A model generated the notes under the pieces. That model did no database searches. It saw nothing but the letters and a program-made list of their open reading frames with translations, and was not told where the DNA came from. DNA of 64,000 bases from Streptomyces sp. RB17 (lineage in GTDB: Bacteria > Actinomycetota > Actinomycetes > Streptomycetales > Streptomycetaceae), in NCBI RefSeq assembly GCF_009604455.1, contig NZ_WEGL01000003.1, positions 825,674-889,673 on the forward strand, in the 5' to 3' direction. The position numbers were made by a program, and so were the translations under genes. Of the stretch, positions 33,042-42,140 are shown in pieces (positions within the stretch are counted from its first letter, which is position 1; every line of letters begins with the position of its first letter).

Positions 33042-34076
33042 TCATGCGGCGCATTCGTCCTCGCCTGGCACCCACCGGTCAGCACGACAGTCACGGCAGC
33101 GGCCGGGGCGCGGGGAGCGGAAGGCGCGCTCGCAGCCGTCGCAGTTCTGAAGAGGATCGGATCGACGGGCGGGGCCGCTCCCCGGCGTGACGTTCGGTGA
33201 GGGCGTGGGACGGGCGGGGAGCGGTACGGGCAGCAGCTCATCGAGACGGTAAGCGATCAGCTTCGCCGGATTCCTCAGCACGGCGGGAAGGCCCTCGGTC
33301 AGGGCGCGGTGGATGACGGCTGCCGTCGCCCCGCCGTCGAACCAGGCAGCGACGGCCGGCGCGAGCCTGTCCACGTCGTGGCGGGAGAGGATGAGGCGGT
33401 TATCGGCACGGCGGAGGCCTGCGAGGAGGGCAACGGCCCGGTCGTTCCGCTGGTCGCGGCGGCCCCTCTGTGTCGACGTCGTGGATGCTGCTGTGGGCGC
33501 AGGAGGTTCGGTGCAGTCGGCAGGGGTGTCCGGCGCGGGCGGCCGCACGAGCGCGGGTACGGGTTCGGGAGGCTGCGGATGGAGGGCTCGGTCGCCCTCC
33601 TCGGGCGCTGCCTGTACGTCCGTACCCGCCACTGGCCGACGGTCGCGGCTACGGGTCGTCGCGGGGCGCCCGGCCACACGAAGGGGAGCGGGAGAAGCGG
33701 CACCCGAGGCGGCGGCAGGTGCGTGGTGGACGTACGTCCGTGTGATCAGACGGCCCGACTCCGTGTGCTCGCGGACCCGCGCCAGATAGCCGTGCGCCTC
33801 CAGCTCGCGCAGTGCGGCCGCGATCCGGTCCCGCCCCTCGGGGAAGCGTTCGGCGAGGCTGCGGATGTCGACCGGGGTGCCCTCGGGCACCGACAGGATG
33901 TGGGTCGCGAGCCCGATGGCGGTCAGCGACAGCTCGCGGTGCTGGGCGAGGTGGTTGCCCACGACCACGTACTGGCCGGACTGGTACGTACGTACGTGGG
34001 TGACACCGGAGTGGGTGGTGGATCGCCGAACACCCTGAATCGGGCGCGGAGCAGCGTTAGGCTTCTTCTCAGCCAT
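33042..34076 (-). CDS. Helix-turn-helix protein with C-terminal zinc ribbon
   Basis: 344 residues from ATG 34076 (MAEKKPNAAPRP). An N-terminal winged helix (YVVVGNHLAQHRELSLTAIG, then DIRSLAERFPEGRDRIAAAL and ELEAHGYLARV) resembles the DnaD/RepA-type DNA-binding domain. A Pro/Arg-rich linker (about residues 140-230) and a helical module (RADNRLILSRHDVDRLAPAV) follow. The C-terminal zinc ribbon is CDGCERAFRSPRPGRCRDCR. This layout is common in Streptomyces accessory regions. DNA binding is likely and the role is unknown. Confidence 0.75.
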   Translation of the reverse strand: MAEKKPNAAPRPIQGVRRSTTHSGVTHVRTYQSGQYVVVGNHLAQHRELSLTAIGLATHILSVPEGTPVDIRSLAERFPEGRDRIAAALRELEAHGYLARVREHTESGRLITRTYVHHAPAAASGAASPAPLRVAGRPATTRSRDRRPVAGTDVQAAPEEGDRALHPQPPEPVPALVRPPAPDTPADCTEPPAPTAASTTSTQRGRRDQRNDRAVALLAGLRRADNRLILSRHDVDRLAPAVAAWFDGGATAAVIHRALTEGLPAVLRNPAKLIAYRLDELLPVPLPARPTPSPNVTPGSGPARRSDPLQNCDGCERAFRSPRPGRCRDCRADRWVPGEDECAA

Positions 34077-34260
34077 AGGGAAGGGTTTGCTTCCTCGTTG
34101 GTCAGGCCCTCGCACTGGGATGCCAGTCCCGGCGGGGGCCGATGCATGTGTGGGCTTGTGGAGTTGTGACGGAGGCAATTGCCTCGGGGCGAGACTGCAC
34201 GCCCGAGCCGCCGCCGCGCCAGCCAGACCGACCTGTTTCACCCGCGCGAGTGACCTACGC

Positions 34261-34310
34261 GGGGTTTGGTTTGGTTGGTTGGTTTTTTTCCAGGGTTCTT
34301 TGGTCTTTTA
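34261..34310. other. T/G-rich low-complexity tract
   Basis: Fifty bases of almost only T and G, with three to four GGTT/GGTTT iterations and a run of seven T, in an otherwise GC-rich genome. It lies just beyond the 3' end of the ATPase gene and upstream of the helix-turn-helix gene. It may be a T-rich terminator tract read on the plus strand or a slippage-prone tract. No gene is seen in it. Confidence 0.6.
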
Positions 34311-34799
34311 CCGCCCGCAGCCCCGGCCCGCGTGCGACCGGGACACGTACTTCCCGGCGCCGGTCGCCAGGTCCAGTTCCGCCCAGACCGTCTTGCACGG
34401 CACCGGTCCGCTGCGCACACCCCATCGATCCGCCAACTCCTCGACCAGTAGCAGGCCGTAGCCGCACTCGGCCGGTCCGGTGGCGGCGGTCTGCGGAACG
34501 GGCAGTACGTCACCACGCGTGTCGGTGACCTCGATGCGCAGAACTCCCGCGGCCGTCACCGCGAGAGCGAGCCGGAAGCTCCGGCCGGTAACCCGGCCGT
34601 GCAGCGCGGCGTTCGCCGTCAGCTCGGAAACGATCAGCCGCGCGGGGTCCAACGGCAGCCCCCAGGAGCGCAGTTGCTCGGTTGCCAGCAGCCTGCCGAG
34701 GCGTGCGCCGCGCCGGGTCGCGGAGAGAGGGACGCAGAACTGACGCGCCGGAATGTGGAGGGTGGAGATTTGCTCGTTCACGTCACTCAGCGTGTCCAA
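34308..34799 (-). CDS. RsbW-like regulatory ATPase (HATPase_c)
   Basis: Up to 163 residues. The GHKL ATPase fold shows as the N-box ARLIVSELTANAALHG (about residues 53-68), the G1-like box EVTDTRGDVLP (about 90-100) and the G2 box GYGLLLVEELADRWG (about 113-127). Such small ATPases act as anti-sigma or multicomponent regulators in Streptomyces. The start is uncertain: TTG 34799 or GTG 34781, neither with a strong ribosome site. It is divergent from the XRE/DUF397 pair, a recurring Streptomyces trio. Confidence 0.85.
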   Translation of the reverse strand: MDTLSDVNEQISTLHIPARQFCVPLSATRRGARLGRLLATEQLRSWGLPLDPARLIVSELTANAALHGRVTGRSFRLALAVTAAGVLRIEVTDTRGDVLPVPQTAATGPAECGYGLLLVEELADRWGVRSGPVPCKTVWAELDLATGAGKYVSRSHAGRGCGR

Positions 34800-34908
34800 G
34801 CGTGCTTAGCCTGTGAAGAACGGCGGCCCGTGCGGACGGGGGCTGTCCGTGTGGTGTCCGGTTCCGTCCGGGCCGTACGGGGTGAGTGGTGACGGGAGGA
34901 CGGCTTAC

Positions 34909-35742
34909 GTGAGCGACTGGGACGCGGGGCTGGAGGACGACGAGGCAGGGGCTGTGATGCGGACGGTCTCACGGCAGCTGAAGTTGTGGCGGGAGGCGGC
35001 CGGCCTCACCCAGGCGGAGTTCGGGACGGCCATCGGGTACGGCGAGGAGCTGGTCTCCTCGGTGGAGCGGGGGCGGCGGATTCCCCGGCCGGAGTACTTG
35101 GACGCGGCGGACGAGGTGCTGGGCGCGGGCGGCAGGGTCGCCGCGATGAAGAAGGACTTGGCGGAGGTCCGGTACCCGAAGAAGGTGCGGGACCTGAAGA
35201 AGCTGGAGGCGGATGCGGTCGAGCTGTGCGCCTACAACAACTCGGTCGTTCATGGGTTGTTGCAAACCAAGGAGTACGCGCAGGCCGTGTTCAGCGCTCG
35301 CCGGCCACCCTTCACCGCAGAAGAGTTGGACCAACGATTGGCGGCCCGAGTCGCACGTCAGGAGATCGTCAACGAGACCATGGCCCGGCCTGTCTTCAGC
35401 TTTGTCCAGTGCGAGTCGACACTCCGCCGGCCCATCGGCGGCAGGATGGTCATGCGAGCGCAGCTGGAACGACTGCTGGAGGTCTCCGAGTTCCGCAACG
35501 TCGACCTCCAGGTACTGCCACTTGGACGTGAGCAGAACTCAGGCCTTGCCGGGTCGTTCAGGTTACTCAGGCTCAAGGACGGCACCACGGTTGGGCACGT
35601 AGAGGTGCAGCACATCAGCCGGGTGATCGCCGCCCCGAAGGAGGTGCAACTCCTCGATATGCGTTATGGAATCATCCGGGCACAGGCTCTCGACCCACGG
35701 GAGTCGATGGCCCTCATCGAGAAAGCGCTTGGAGAGACATGA
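34909..35742 (+). CDS. XRE-family regulator with DUF5753 domain
   Basis: 277 residues from GTG 34909, preceded by GGGAGGA. The helix-turn-helix is LKLWREAAGLTQAEFGTAIG (about residues 24-43). The C-terminal DUF5753 domain (NNSVVHGLLQTKEYAQAVF, then LPLGREQNSGLAGSF) follows. Codon 219 is TTA (35563-35565), so full expression may need the bldA tRNA. It overlaps the DUF397 gene by four bases (ATGA). The family is close to WhiJ and AbaA-type regulators that act with DUF397 partners. Confidence 0.92.
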   Translation: MSDWDAGLEDDEAGAVMRTVSRQLKLWREAAGLTQAEFGTAIGYGEELVSSVERGRRIPRPEYLDAADEVLGAGGRVAAMKKDLAEVRYPKKVRDLKKLEADAVELCAYNNSVVHGLLQTKEYAQAVFSARRPPFTAEELDQRLAARVARQEIVNETMARPVFSFVQCESTLRRPIGGRMVMRAQLERLLEVSEFRNVDLQVLPLGREQNSGLAGSFRLLRLKDGTTVGHVEVQHISRVIAAPKEVQLLDMRYGIIRAQALDPRESMALIEKALGET

Positions 35743-35915
35743 AGCTGGAGTGGATAAAGAGCAGCTACAGCACGGACGAGGGCCCCGACTGCGTCGAAGT
35801 GGCAACCATTCCCGACCAGATCCTCGTCCGCGACTCCAAGAACCCCACCGGCCCCCGCCTCGCCCTCACTCCCACCGCGTGGGCGACCTTCCTGCCGTAC
35901 GCCTCCGGGCGCTGA
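35739..35915 (+). CDS. DUF397 protein
   Basis: A 58-residue protein: MKLEWIKSSYSTDEGPDCVE at the start and the typical core ILVRDSKNPTGPRLALTPTA with a C-terminal FLPYASGR. DUF397 proteins occur next to DUF5753 regulators; in the well-studied WhiJ system the small partner modulates the regulator. The ATG lies within the stop of the XRE gene, so translation is coupled. Confidence 0.93.
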   Translation: MKLEWIKSSYSTDEGPDCVEVATIPDQILVRDSKNPTGPRLALTPTAWATFLPYASGR

Positions 35916-35932
35916 CACACCAGCGGGCGACC

Positions 35933-35968
35933 GTGCCCTCGAATCCGCCGCCGTGGCTGCGAGGGCAC
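35933..35968. terminator. Terminator between DUF397 and hsdR
   Basis: GTGCCCTCG (35933-35941) pairs with CGAGGGCAC (35960-35968) around an 18-base loop in the 64-base gap between convergent genes. Confidence 0.7.
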
Positions 35969-35979
35969 ACCCCTGTTGA

Positions 35980-38900
35980 TCAGGCCAGGCCCTCCGCCAT
36001 CTCCTCCGCCTGCTTCAGCACTCGCTCGATCGCCGCAGGCCGCTTGCCCGGCGGATAGCCGTGCTTGCGCAGCAGACGCAGCACTCGGGCCATGATCCGG
36101 TCCCGGGCCTGCTCCTTCACCTTCCAGTCGACCGTAACGTCCTTCCGAATCTGCTCGTACAGCTCGTGAGCGATCTTGGCGAGGACGCTGCCCTCCATCT
36201 CCTCCAGCACAGAAGGGTCGGCGGCGAGGGCGTCGTAGAAGGCGAGTTCGTCCTCGCTCAGACCGAGCTTCTTCGCCCTGCCGCGGTCGGCCGACACCTC
36301 CCGCGCCAGGTCCACCAGGAACTTCATGAACTCGGCGGCCGTGAGCAGGCCGTTGGTGTACCGGTTCATTGCACGCTTCATCTTCTCGGTGAAGGTGTGC
36401 TGCCGGGTGATGTTGTTCGGGTGGGCGTCCTTGATCTCCTTCATCAGTGCGCGCCGCAGTGCCGCGATGGCGAGGTTGGGGTGCTTGCTGGCCTGGAGGT
36501 CGCGCAGCACCCGGTCGTCCAGGTGGGACAGGTCGGGCTTGGTCAGGCCGGCCGCGTCGTAGATGTCCACCACGCCGTCCGTGGCGACGACGGACTCGTT
36601 GAACTGGGCGATCAGCAGGCGTACGTCAGCGGCCGTGGCGAGTCCCTGTTCCTCCCTCTCGTCCATGGCGTACTTCTCGCGCGAGGTGCGTACGGCCTCG
36701 AAGAAGCGGATGTCGGGGAGCAGGTCCTGCACACGCCGGTCGGTCGGGCAGAGGGAGAAAGCCTGGCGCAGCAGGTTGGCGTGGTGCATGAACCGCTGCC
36801 TTCGGGTGGCCTTGCCGGGTTCCAGTCCTGGTTCCGGCGTGATCAGGAACTCCAGCGTCTCCGTCAGGGCTTCCCGGTAGGCGCTGGGCCCGCCCGCGTC
36901 TCGGATGCTCCGCCAGGCGCAGTCGGCGAGGAGCGCGTCGATGTGCTGGTGACTCTCCCGTACGAGCTTGACGGCCCCATCGAGGTCCGCGCCGAGCATC
37001 GGGTGCTTCTGATCCTGCTCGGAGTACTCGGCCAGGGCTTCTTTGATCTCACGGATCACGCCCTGGAAGTCGACGACCAGGCCGGACGGCTTGCCGGGCC
37101 AGGTGCGGTTGACGCGGGCGATGGCCTGCATGAGCGCCGCGCCTCGCATGCGCTTGTCGAGGTAGAGGGTGTGCAGCGGCGGAGCATCGAACCCGGTCAG
37201 CCACAGGGACTGGACGATGACGAGTTCCAGTTCGTCGTCCGCGTCGGTCACCCGCTGCTGGATCTTCTTGAGCTGAGTGGGGGTGCGGACGTAGTCGGCG
37301 ACCTCCTCGTCGTCCTTGGCCGGATTGCCGGTGAACACCACCCTGATCCGGCCGCTGCCGTCCGTCAGCAACTGGGTCTGCGGGTCTCGCTCACCCTCCC
37401 AGTCACGCCGCTGGCGGATGATCTCCTCGAAGAGCCGAGCCGCGATGACCCGGGACGCGCAGACGATCATTCCCTTGCCCCGGTGACCGGTGAGCTTGAC
37501 CATCTCGCTGCTGCGCGCGTCCCAGTGGGCGAGCACCTTTCCGGCGAGTTCCCTGATCCGATCCTGAGCGCCGATCAGGTTCTCGTACTTCCCGAACTCC
37601 CGACGAGCCTTGCGTTTCTCCTCCTCCGACAGCCCCTCTATCAATCCTTCAGCGCGTGCGTCCAGGTCATCGAGGTCGACGTCGGCGGGCAGGCGTACCC
37701 GGACCAGGTGCGGCTCGTAGAAGACGGGGACGGTCGCTCCGTCGTCCACGGCCTGGGTGAGGTCGTAGGTGTGGATGTCCTCACCGAAGACACCCCGGGT
37801 GCTACCGACGCGGTTCTCGATGGGCGTGCCGGTGAACGCGATGAAGGTGGCGTTGGGCAGGGCGTCACGCAGGTTGCGGGCGTAGCCGTCGATGAAGTCG
37901 TAGTGGCTGCGGTGGGCCTCGTCGACGACCACGATCACGTCGCGGCGGGGGGAGATGAGCGGGTGCCGGACACCGGCTGCTCGCTCCTCTTCAGTGAGGC
38001 GGAATTTCTGCAGCGTGGTGAAGATGACCCCGCCGGCCTGCCGTTGGAGGAGTTGCCGCAGTTGGCCGGCGTCGTCCGCCTTCTCCGGCGGTTCGCCGAT
38101 GACCTTCTCCAGAGTGCGGCTGGTGGTGAAGGTCTTACGGAGCTGGGTGTCCAGGTCGATGCGGTCGGTGAGGAGAACGAACGTCGGTTTGGCCAGCTCA
38201 GGACTCCGCGTCGCCTTGACGACGTAGAACAGCATCTCCTCACTCTTACCGGCGCCCTGTGTATGCCAGACAACGCCTGCACGACCGTCGGTCGCCACAG
38301 CGGACTCGGTGGCCCGCACGGCGGCATTGACGGCGATGTACTGGTGGGCCTTGGCGAGCTTGACCGTGTCGACGGCGCCGGACTCCGGAGCGGAGTAGGA
38401 CAGGAAGTTCGCGATCAGGTCCAGAAAGCGGTTGGGCTCAAACGCGCCGTAGATCATCCGCTCCAGGGCACGACCGTCCTGTCGCTCGTCCTTGCGGAGC
38501 ATCACGTCGTGCTCGTCGGCGTGCCAAGGGGCCATGTGCTGCCAGGGCGTGAACGGGGTGCCCATGCGGGCGGTGATGCCGTCGGAGACGAGGGTGACGA
38601 GGAGCGTGTGGAAGGTGCCGGTCTCTTTCAGCTCACGCCGGTAGCCCTGGAGCTGGTCGTACGCGGTTCGGGCGTGGTCGTTGCTGTCGGCCTTCTTCAG
38701 CTCGACGACGGCGAGGGGCAAGCCGTTGACGTACAGAACGATGTCGAAGACGAAAGTCCGGTTCTTGGTACTGCGCACCCGTACCTGGGAGGCGGCCACG
38801 AGGTCGTTGCCGTGCGGGTCGGCGAAGTCGACGGGGCGGATGGTGGCGTGCCGCTTCTCGCCGGTGGCGGGGTCGTCGTAGGGGATGCGGACCCCGCCGG

Positions 38901-39213
38901 TCAGACGCTCGTAGAAACGGTGGTTCTCGCGGAGGTCGTTCCGGGTGTGCCAGCGCAGCAGTTCGGTGAGGGCGTCGTCGGCGACGTGGTCGGGCAGGCG
39001 CGGGTAGCGGCCCCGGATCGCCTTGAGCAGGCGGGGGCGGAGGATCAGATCGTCCCAGTCCGCCCGCACGCCGTAGGCGGGGCCGAGCTCCGGCCCCGGA
39101 ATGTGCTGCCACCCGTACTCGGCGAGCAGTTCGAGCGCGTGCGACTCCAGCTCCTTCTCGGTGAGCCGATCTATCCGCGGCTCACCGAGCGGCGGCTCGG
39201 CACCTGCGGTCAT
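35980..39213 (-). CDS. hsdR: Type I restriction enzyme, R subunit
   Basis: 1077 residues. The PD-(D/E)xK nuclease lies in FVFDIVLYVNGLPLAVVELK (about residues 175-194). The SF2 motor has Walker A in HTQGAGKSEE (about 315), DEAH in VVVDEAHRSHYD (about 425) and FTGTPIEN. A long helical C-terminus follows that contacts the methylase core. It cuts DNA after ATP-driven translocation from an unmodified target bound by HsdS/HsdM. The start overlaps the stop of hsdS by four bases (ATGA). It is last in the five-gene operon and ends at the terminator shared with DUF397. Confidence 0.97.
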   Translation of the reverse strand: MTAGAEPPLGEPRIDRLTEKELESHALELLAEYGWQHIPGPELGPAYGVRADWDDLILRPRLLKAIRGRYPRLPDHVADDALTELLRWHTRNDLRENHRFYERLTGGVRIPYDDPATGEKRHATIRPVDFADPHGNDLVAASQVRVRSTKNRTFVFDIVLYVNGLPLAVVELKKADSNDHARTAYDQLQGYRRELKETGTFHTLLVTLVSDGITARMGTPFTPWQHMAPWHADEHDVMLRKDERQDGRALERMIYGAFEPNRFLDLIANFLSYSAPESGAVDTVKLAKAHQYIAVNAAVRATESAVATDGRAGVVWHTQGAGKSEEMLFYVVKATRSPELAKPTFVLLTDRIDLDTQLRKTFTTSRTLEKVIGEPPEKADDAGQLRQLLQRQAGGVIFTTLQKFRLTEEERAAGVRHPLISPRRDVIVVVDEAHRSHYDFIDGYARNLRDALPNATFIAFTGTPIENRVGSTRGVFGEDIHTYDLTQAVDDGATVPVFYEPHLVRVRLPADVDLDDLDARAEGLIEGLSEEEKRKARREFGKYENLIGAQDRIRELAGKVLAHWDARSSEMVKLTGHRGKGMIVCASRVIAARLFEEIIRQRRDWEGERDPQTQLLTDGSGRIRVVFTGNPAKDDEEVADYVRTPTQLKKIQQRVTDADDELELVIVQSLWLTGFDAPPLHTLYLDKRMRGAALMQAIARVNRTWPGKPSGLVVDFQGVIREIKEALAEYSEQDQKHPMLGADLDGAVKLVRESHQHIDALLADCAWRSIRDAGGPSAYREALTETLEFLITPEPGLEPGKATRRQRFMHHANLLRQAFSLCPTDRRVQDLLPDIRFFEAVRTSREKYAMDEREEQGLATAADVRLLIAQFNESVVATDGVVDIYDAAGLTKPDLSHLDDRVLRDLQASKHPNLAIAALRRALMKEIKDAHPNNITRQHTFTEKMKRAMNRYTNGLLTAAEFMKFLVDLAREVSADRGRAKKLGLSEDELAFYDALAADPSVLEEMEGSVLAKIAHELYEQIRKDVTVDWKVKEQARDRIMARVLRLLRKHGYPPGKRPAAIERVLKQAEEMAEGLA

Positions 39214-40433
39214 ACGGCCTCCTCGACGGTTCGGACCGCGTCCTTGACGCGGAGCTTTCCGGAGAGCAGTTGAGGGAGGAGGGTGTCGCGGAGGTCGGCG
39301 AGGGTGCGGTTCTCGTTGGCGCCCTGTGCTACGGAGGCGTGCAGCACGTCGAGCTTTCCGGACAGTCGCTCTCGCGCTCCTTGAGCGGGCAGCGAAATGC
39401 GCCAGCCAGGCATCTCCTTGAGTGGCAGTCGGTCGACTGTAGCGCCGTGGACGGTCCTCCGCTTGATCTCCTCTTGGAACGCAGGACTGAGGTATGCATG
39501 CAGCAGCAGGGAACCGCTGACGGTAGCGGACTTGCTGCGCAGCAACGCCATCCGACGCCCGAGGCTGCTACGAATACCGGACGGCATGAGCGCTGCATCA
39601 CCGAGCCGCGTTTCGTAGGAGAAGAGAACATCTCCGGCTTGCGGTTGCACGCGCCGCGTCCAGCGGGGGAAGTCTTCTTCGGAGAGATGCGCCGACTCGG
39701 AGAGGTCGAGATAGCCGTTCTTAAGGCTGCTGATACTGAGGAACCAGGGGCCAGTCTCCGTCTTGTGTGGAGTGGCGTGCGGACCGTCGAAGAGATCGGC
39801 GAGGTCACCGATACGCTCCGGCTCATCGCCGATCCCGGCCGCCTCGTAACAGGCACTGGCTAGACCCAGAGTGGTCTCACGGATCCGCTCGTTGAGCGCG
39901 ATCTTGTCGTCCAGGGCGCCGAGCACTTCGGCGATGGCTTGCTGCTCTCGAAGAGGCGGCAGGAGGCACCTGACCGCAGCGATGCGCTGCGGCGAGGTGT
40001 GAAGGATCTTCGTTCCCGAAGCACTGGACACCAGTTGACTCTTCACTTCAGGCGTCAAGAATAGATAGTAAGCGAACCGCTCACTAAGCGATTCACCTCG
40101 AAGGCGAACCCTACCAATTCGTTGATTATGCAAATAAACCCTGCCGTCATCGGGAATAATCCCCGGAATTCCGAGAATTTCCCCGCCAGCTGTTTGGCAG
40201 GTCATCACGACGACCAGATCGCCGGGATTGAGTTCGAATTCAGCCGGGTACTCCGCCCTATATTCGCGAACTCTGGTACTAGAGAAGCGAAACCCCCCCG
40301 AGTAAGAGAAGTTCCCGATGCTCACAATGACCGGCTTACCGGTCAATTCATCGTGCATTGCCGGACCGAGAAAGGCGTACCCGTGATCAACGGACAACAC
40401 ATCACCGAGGATTGACTCCCGCCACTCCCCCAT
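39210..40433 (-). CDS. hsdS: Type I restriction enzyme, specificity subunit
   Basis: 407 residues from ATG 40433, whose A overlaps the hsdM stop (TGATG). TRD1 occupies about residues 1-150, then the central conserved helix (LPPLREQQAIAEVLGALDDK, about 165-184), TRD2 (about 210-350) and the C-terminal conserved helix (TLADLRDTLLPQLLSGKLRV). The two TRDs each read half of a split recognition sequence. The part coding TRD1 (roughly 40010-40350) is visibly AT-richer and uses codons such as ATT and CTA that are rare in neighbours, suggesting domain exchange from another source. The target sequence cannot be predicted. Confidence 0.95.
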   Translation of the reverse strand: MGEWRESILGDVLSVDHGYAFLGPAMHDELTGKPVIVSIGNFSYSGGFRFSSTRVREYRAEYPAEFELNPGDLVVVMTCQTAGGEILGIPGIIPDDGRVYLHNQRIGRVRLRGESLSERFAYYLFLTPEVKSQLVSSASGTKILHTSPQRIAAVRCLLPPLREQQAIAEVLGALDDKIALNERIRETTLGLASACYEAAGIGDEPERIGDLADLFDGPHATPHKTETGPWFLSISSLKNGYLDLSESAHLSEEDFPRWTRRVQPQAGDVLFSYETRLGDAALMPSGIRSSLGRRMALLRSKSATVSGSLLLHAYLSPAFQEEIKRRTVHGATVDRLPLKEMPGWRISLPAQGARERLSGKLDVLHASVAQGANENRTLADLRDTLLPQLLSGKLRVKDAVRTVEEAV

Positions 40434-42121
40434 CAAACCCTCCCCAACTGCGAATCCACAACCTTCGCCAACCGCTCCGACTCCGCGAACTGCTCCCGCA
40501 GCAGAGCCGTCAGGCGCGCGATCTTCTCCTCCACCGGCTCCGCGTCCGGATCCACCTCCGCCTCGGCCGTACCCACGTACCGCCCCGGCGTCAGCACGAA
40601 GTCGTGCTCGGCGATGACGTCCAGCGAAGCGCTCACGCAGAAGCCCGGCACGTCCTCGTAAGGGCCAGCCCCCTCCACGCCCCGCCACGCACGCACCGTG
40701 TCGCCGATCCGGTGGACGATCTCCTCCTCCGTCAGCCTTCTCAGCGTGCGGTTCTCCATCTCACCGAACTCGCGCGCGTCGATGAACAGCACCTCGCCCT
40801 TGCGCCCCGGCGCCCACGCCGAGTGCCGCCCCTTGCCCTCCGCGAGGAACCAGAGGCAGGCCGGGATCTGAGTGGACCGGAACAGCTGGCCCGGCAGGGC
40901 GATCATGCAGGCCACGAGGTCTGCCTCGACGATCGCGCGGCGGATGTCGCCCTCGCCCGACTGCTTGCTGCTCATCGAGCCGTTCGCCAGGACGACACCG
41001 GCACGCCCACCCGGAGCCAGCTTGCTGATCATGTGCTGGAGCCAGGCGTAGTTCGCGTTGCCGACCGGTGGGGTGCCGTACACCCACCGCTTGTCCATGC
41101 CGAGTAGTTCCCCGCCCCAGTCGGAGATGTTGAAGGGCGGGTTGGCCATGACCACGTCCGCCTTCAGCTCCGGGTGCTGGTCGTTGCGGAACGTGTCGGC
41201 CGGCTCGTCGCCCAGCTTGGCCTCGACCCCGTGGATCGCAAGGTTCATGTGGGCCAGCTGCCAAGTGGTCTGGTTGAGTTCCTGGCCGTAGACGGCGACG
41301 TTCAGTGGGTTGCCGCCGTGTGTCTCGATGAACTTCTCCGCTTGGACGAACATGCCGCCCGAGCCGCATGCCGGGTCGTAGACCCGCTCGCCCTGCTTCG
41401 GTTCCAGCACCTCGACCAGCAGCTTCACCACGCTCTCGGGGGTGAAGTACTCGCCGCCCTTGCGGCCCTCCTTCAGGGCGAACTCGGCGAGGAAGTACTC
41501 GTAGACCTCGCCCATGATGTCCCGCGCGCCCTTGCGCCTGCCGTCCTCGCCCAGCTGTTCCTGGAAGACCAGCCGGTCCAGCAGCTTCACCAGGCCGGCG
41601 AGGCGTTCCTCATCCACCTGGCCGCTGTTGTAGATCTTCGGCAGGGTCCTGTTCAGCGCCGGGTTGAACTTCTCGATGGCGCGCATGGCAGCGTCGATGG
41701 TCTCGCCGACGCTCTCGCCCTCGACCGTGCCCTTCGCCCGCTCCAACACGCTCTCCCAGCGGGCGGCCGGCGGCACGTAGAAGATGCCGGAGCCCGTGTA
41801 CTCGCGGCGCTCCTCCAGCGTGGCGAGGATGTCCTCCTCGCTCCAGCCGCCCTCCTCGCGCAGCTCGGCCTCCAGCTGGGCCCGCTTCTCGGCCATGGCG
41901 GCGGAGACGTACTTGAGGAAGACCAGGCCCAGGACGAAGTGCTTGTACCCGGCGGCGTCCAGACTGCCGCGCAGCTTGTCCGCCGCCGCCCAGAGCACCT
42001 TCTTCATGTCCTGGGGTTCAGCCGTCTTCTTCTTCCGTGGCGGCACGGGTGCCTCACTTCTTTCCTGATCGTGGTGTTCTTCGTCGTACGCCGTAGTGGA
42101 CGGCGCTGCCGTGATGTTCAT
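40433..42121 (-). CDS. hsdM: Type I restriction-modification methyltransferase (N6-adenine)
   Basis: About 562 residues. The N-terminal helical HsdM_N domain (KKVLWAAADKLRGSLDAAGYKHF, then YVSAAMAEKRAQLEAEL) is followed by SAM motif I in VYDPACGSGGMFVQAEKFIE (about residues 258-277) and the catalytic NPPF in VVMANPPFNISDWGG (about 340). It modifies adenines in the HsdS target. The start is ATG 42121, with AGGG eight bases ahead; a GTG at 42127 is also in frame. It is 19 bases downstream of the HTH-methylase gene. Confidence 0.97.
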   Translation of the reverse strand: MNITAAPSTTAYDEEHHDQERSEAPVPPRKKKTAEPQDMKKVLWAAADKLRGSLDAAGYKHFVLGLVFLKYVSAAMAEKRAQLEAELREEGGWSEEDILATLEERREYTGSGIFYVPPAARWESVLERAKGTVEGESVGETIDAAMRAIEKFNPALNRTLPKIYNSGQVDEERLAGLVKLLDRLVFQEQLGEDGRRKGARDIMGEVYEYFLAEFALKEGRKGGEYFTPESVVKLLVEVLEPKQGERVYDPACGSGGMFVQAEKFIETHGGNPLNVAVYGQELNQTTWQLAHMNLAIHGVEAKLGDEPADTFRNDQHPELKADVVMANPPFNISDWGGELLGMDKRWVYGTPPVGNANYAWLQHMISKLAPGGRAGVVLANGSMSSKQSGEGDIRRAIVEADLVACMIALPGQLFRSTQIPACLWFLAEGKGRHSAWAPGRKGEVLFIDAREFGEMENRTLRRLTEEEIVHRIGDTVRAWRGVEGAGPYEDVPGFCVSASLDVIAEHDFVLTPGRYVGTAEAEVDPDAEPVEEKIARLTALLREQFAESERLAKVVDSQLGRV

Positions 42122-42140
42122 CGACACGCCCTGCAGCGCC

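Noticed and set aside
36061..39273. 1070-codon open frame on the plus strand opposite hsdR
   Set aside because: It is the antisense shadow of hsdR created by GC-rich third positions. The sequence has no domain features, while the minus strand shows all HsdR motifs.
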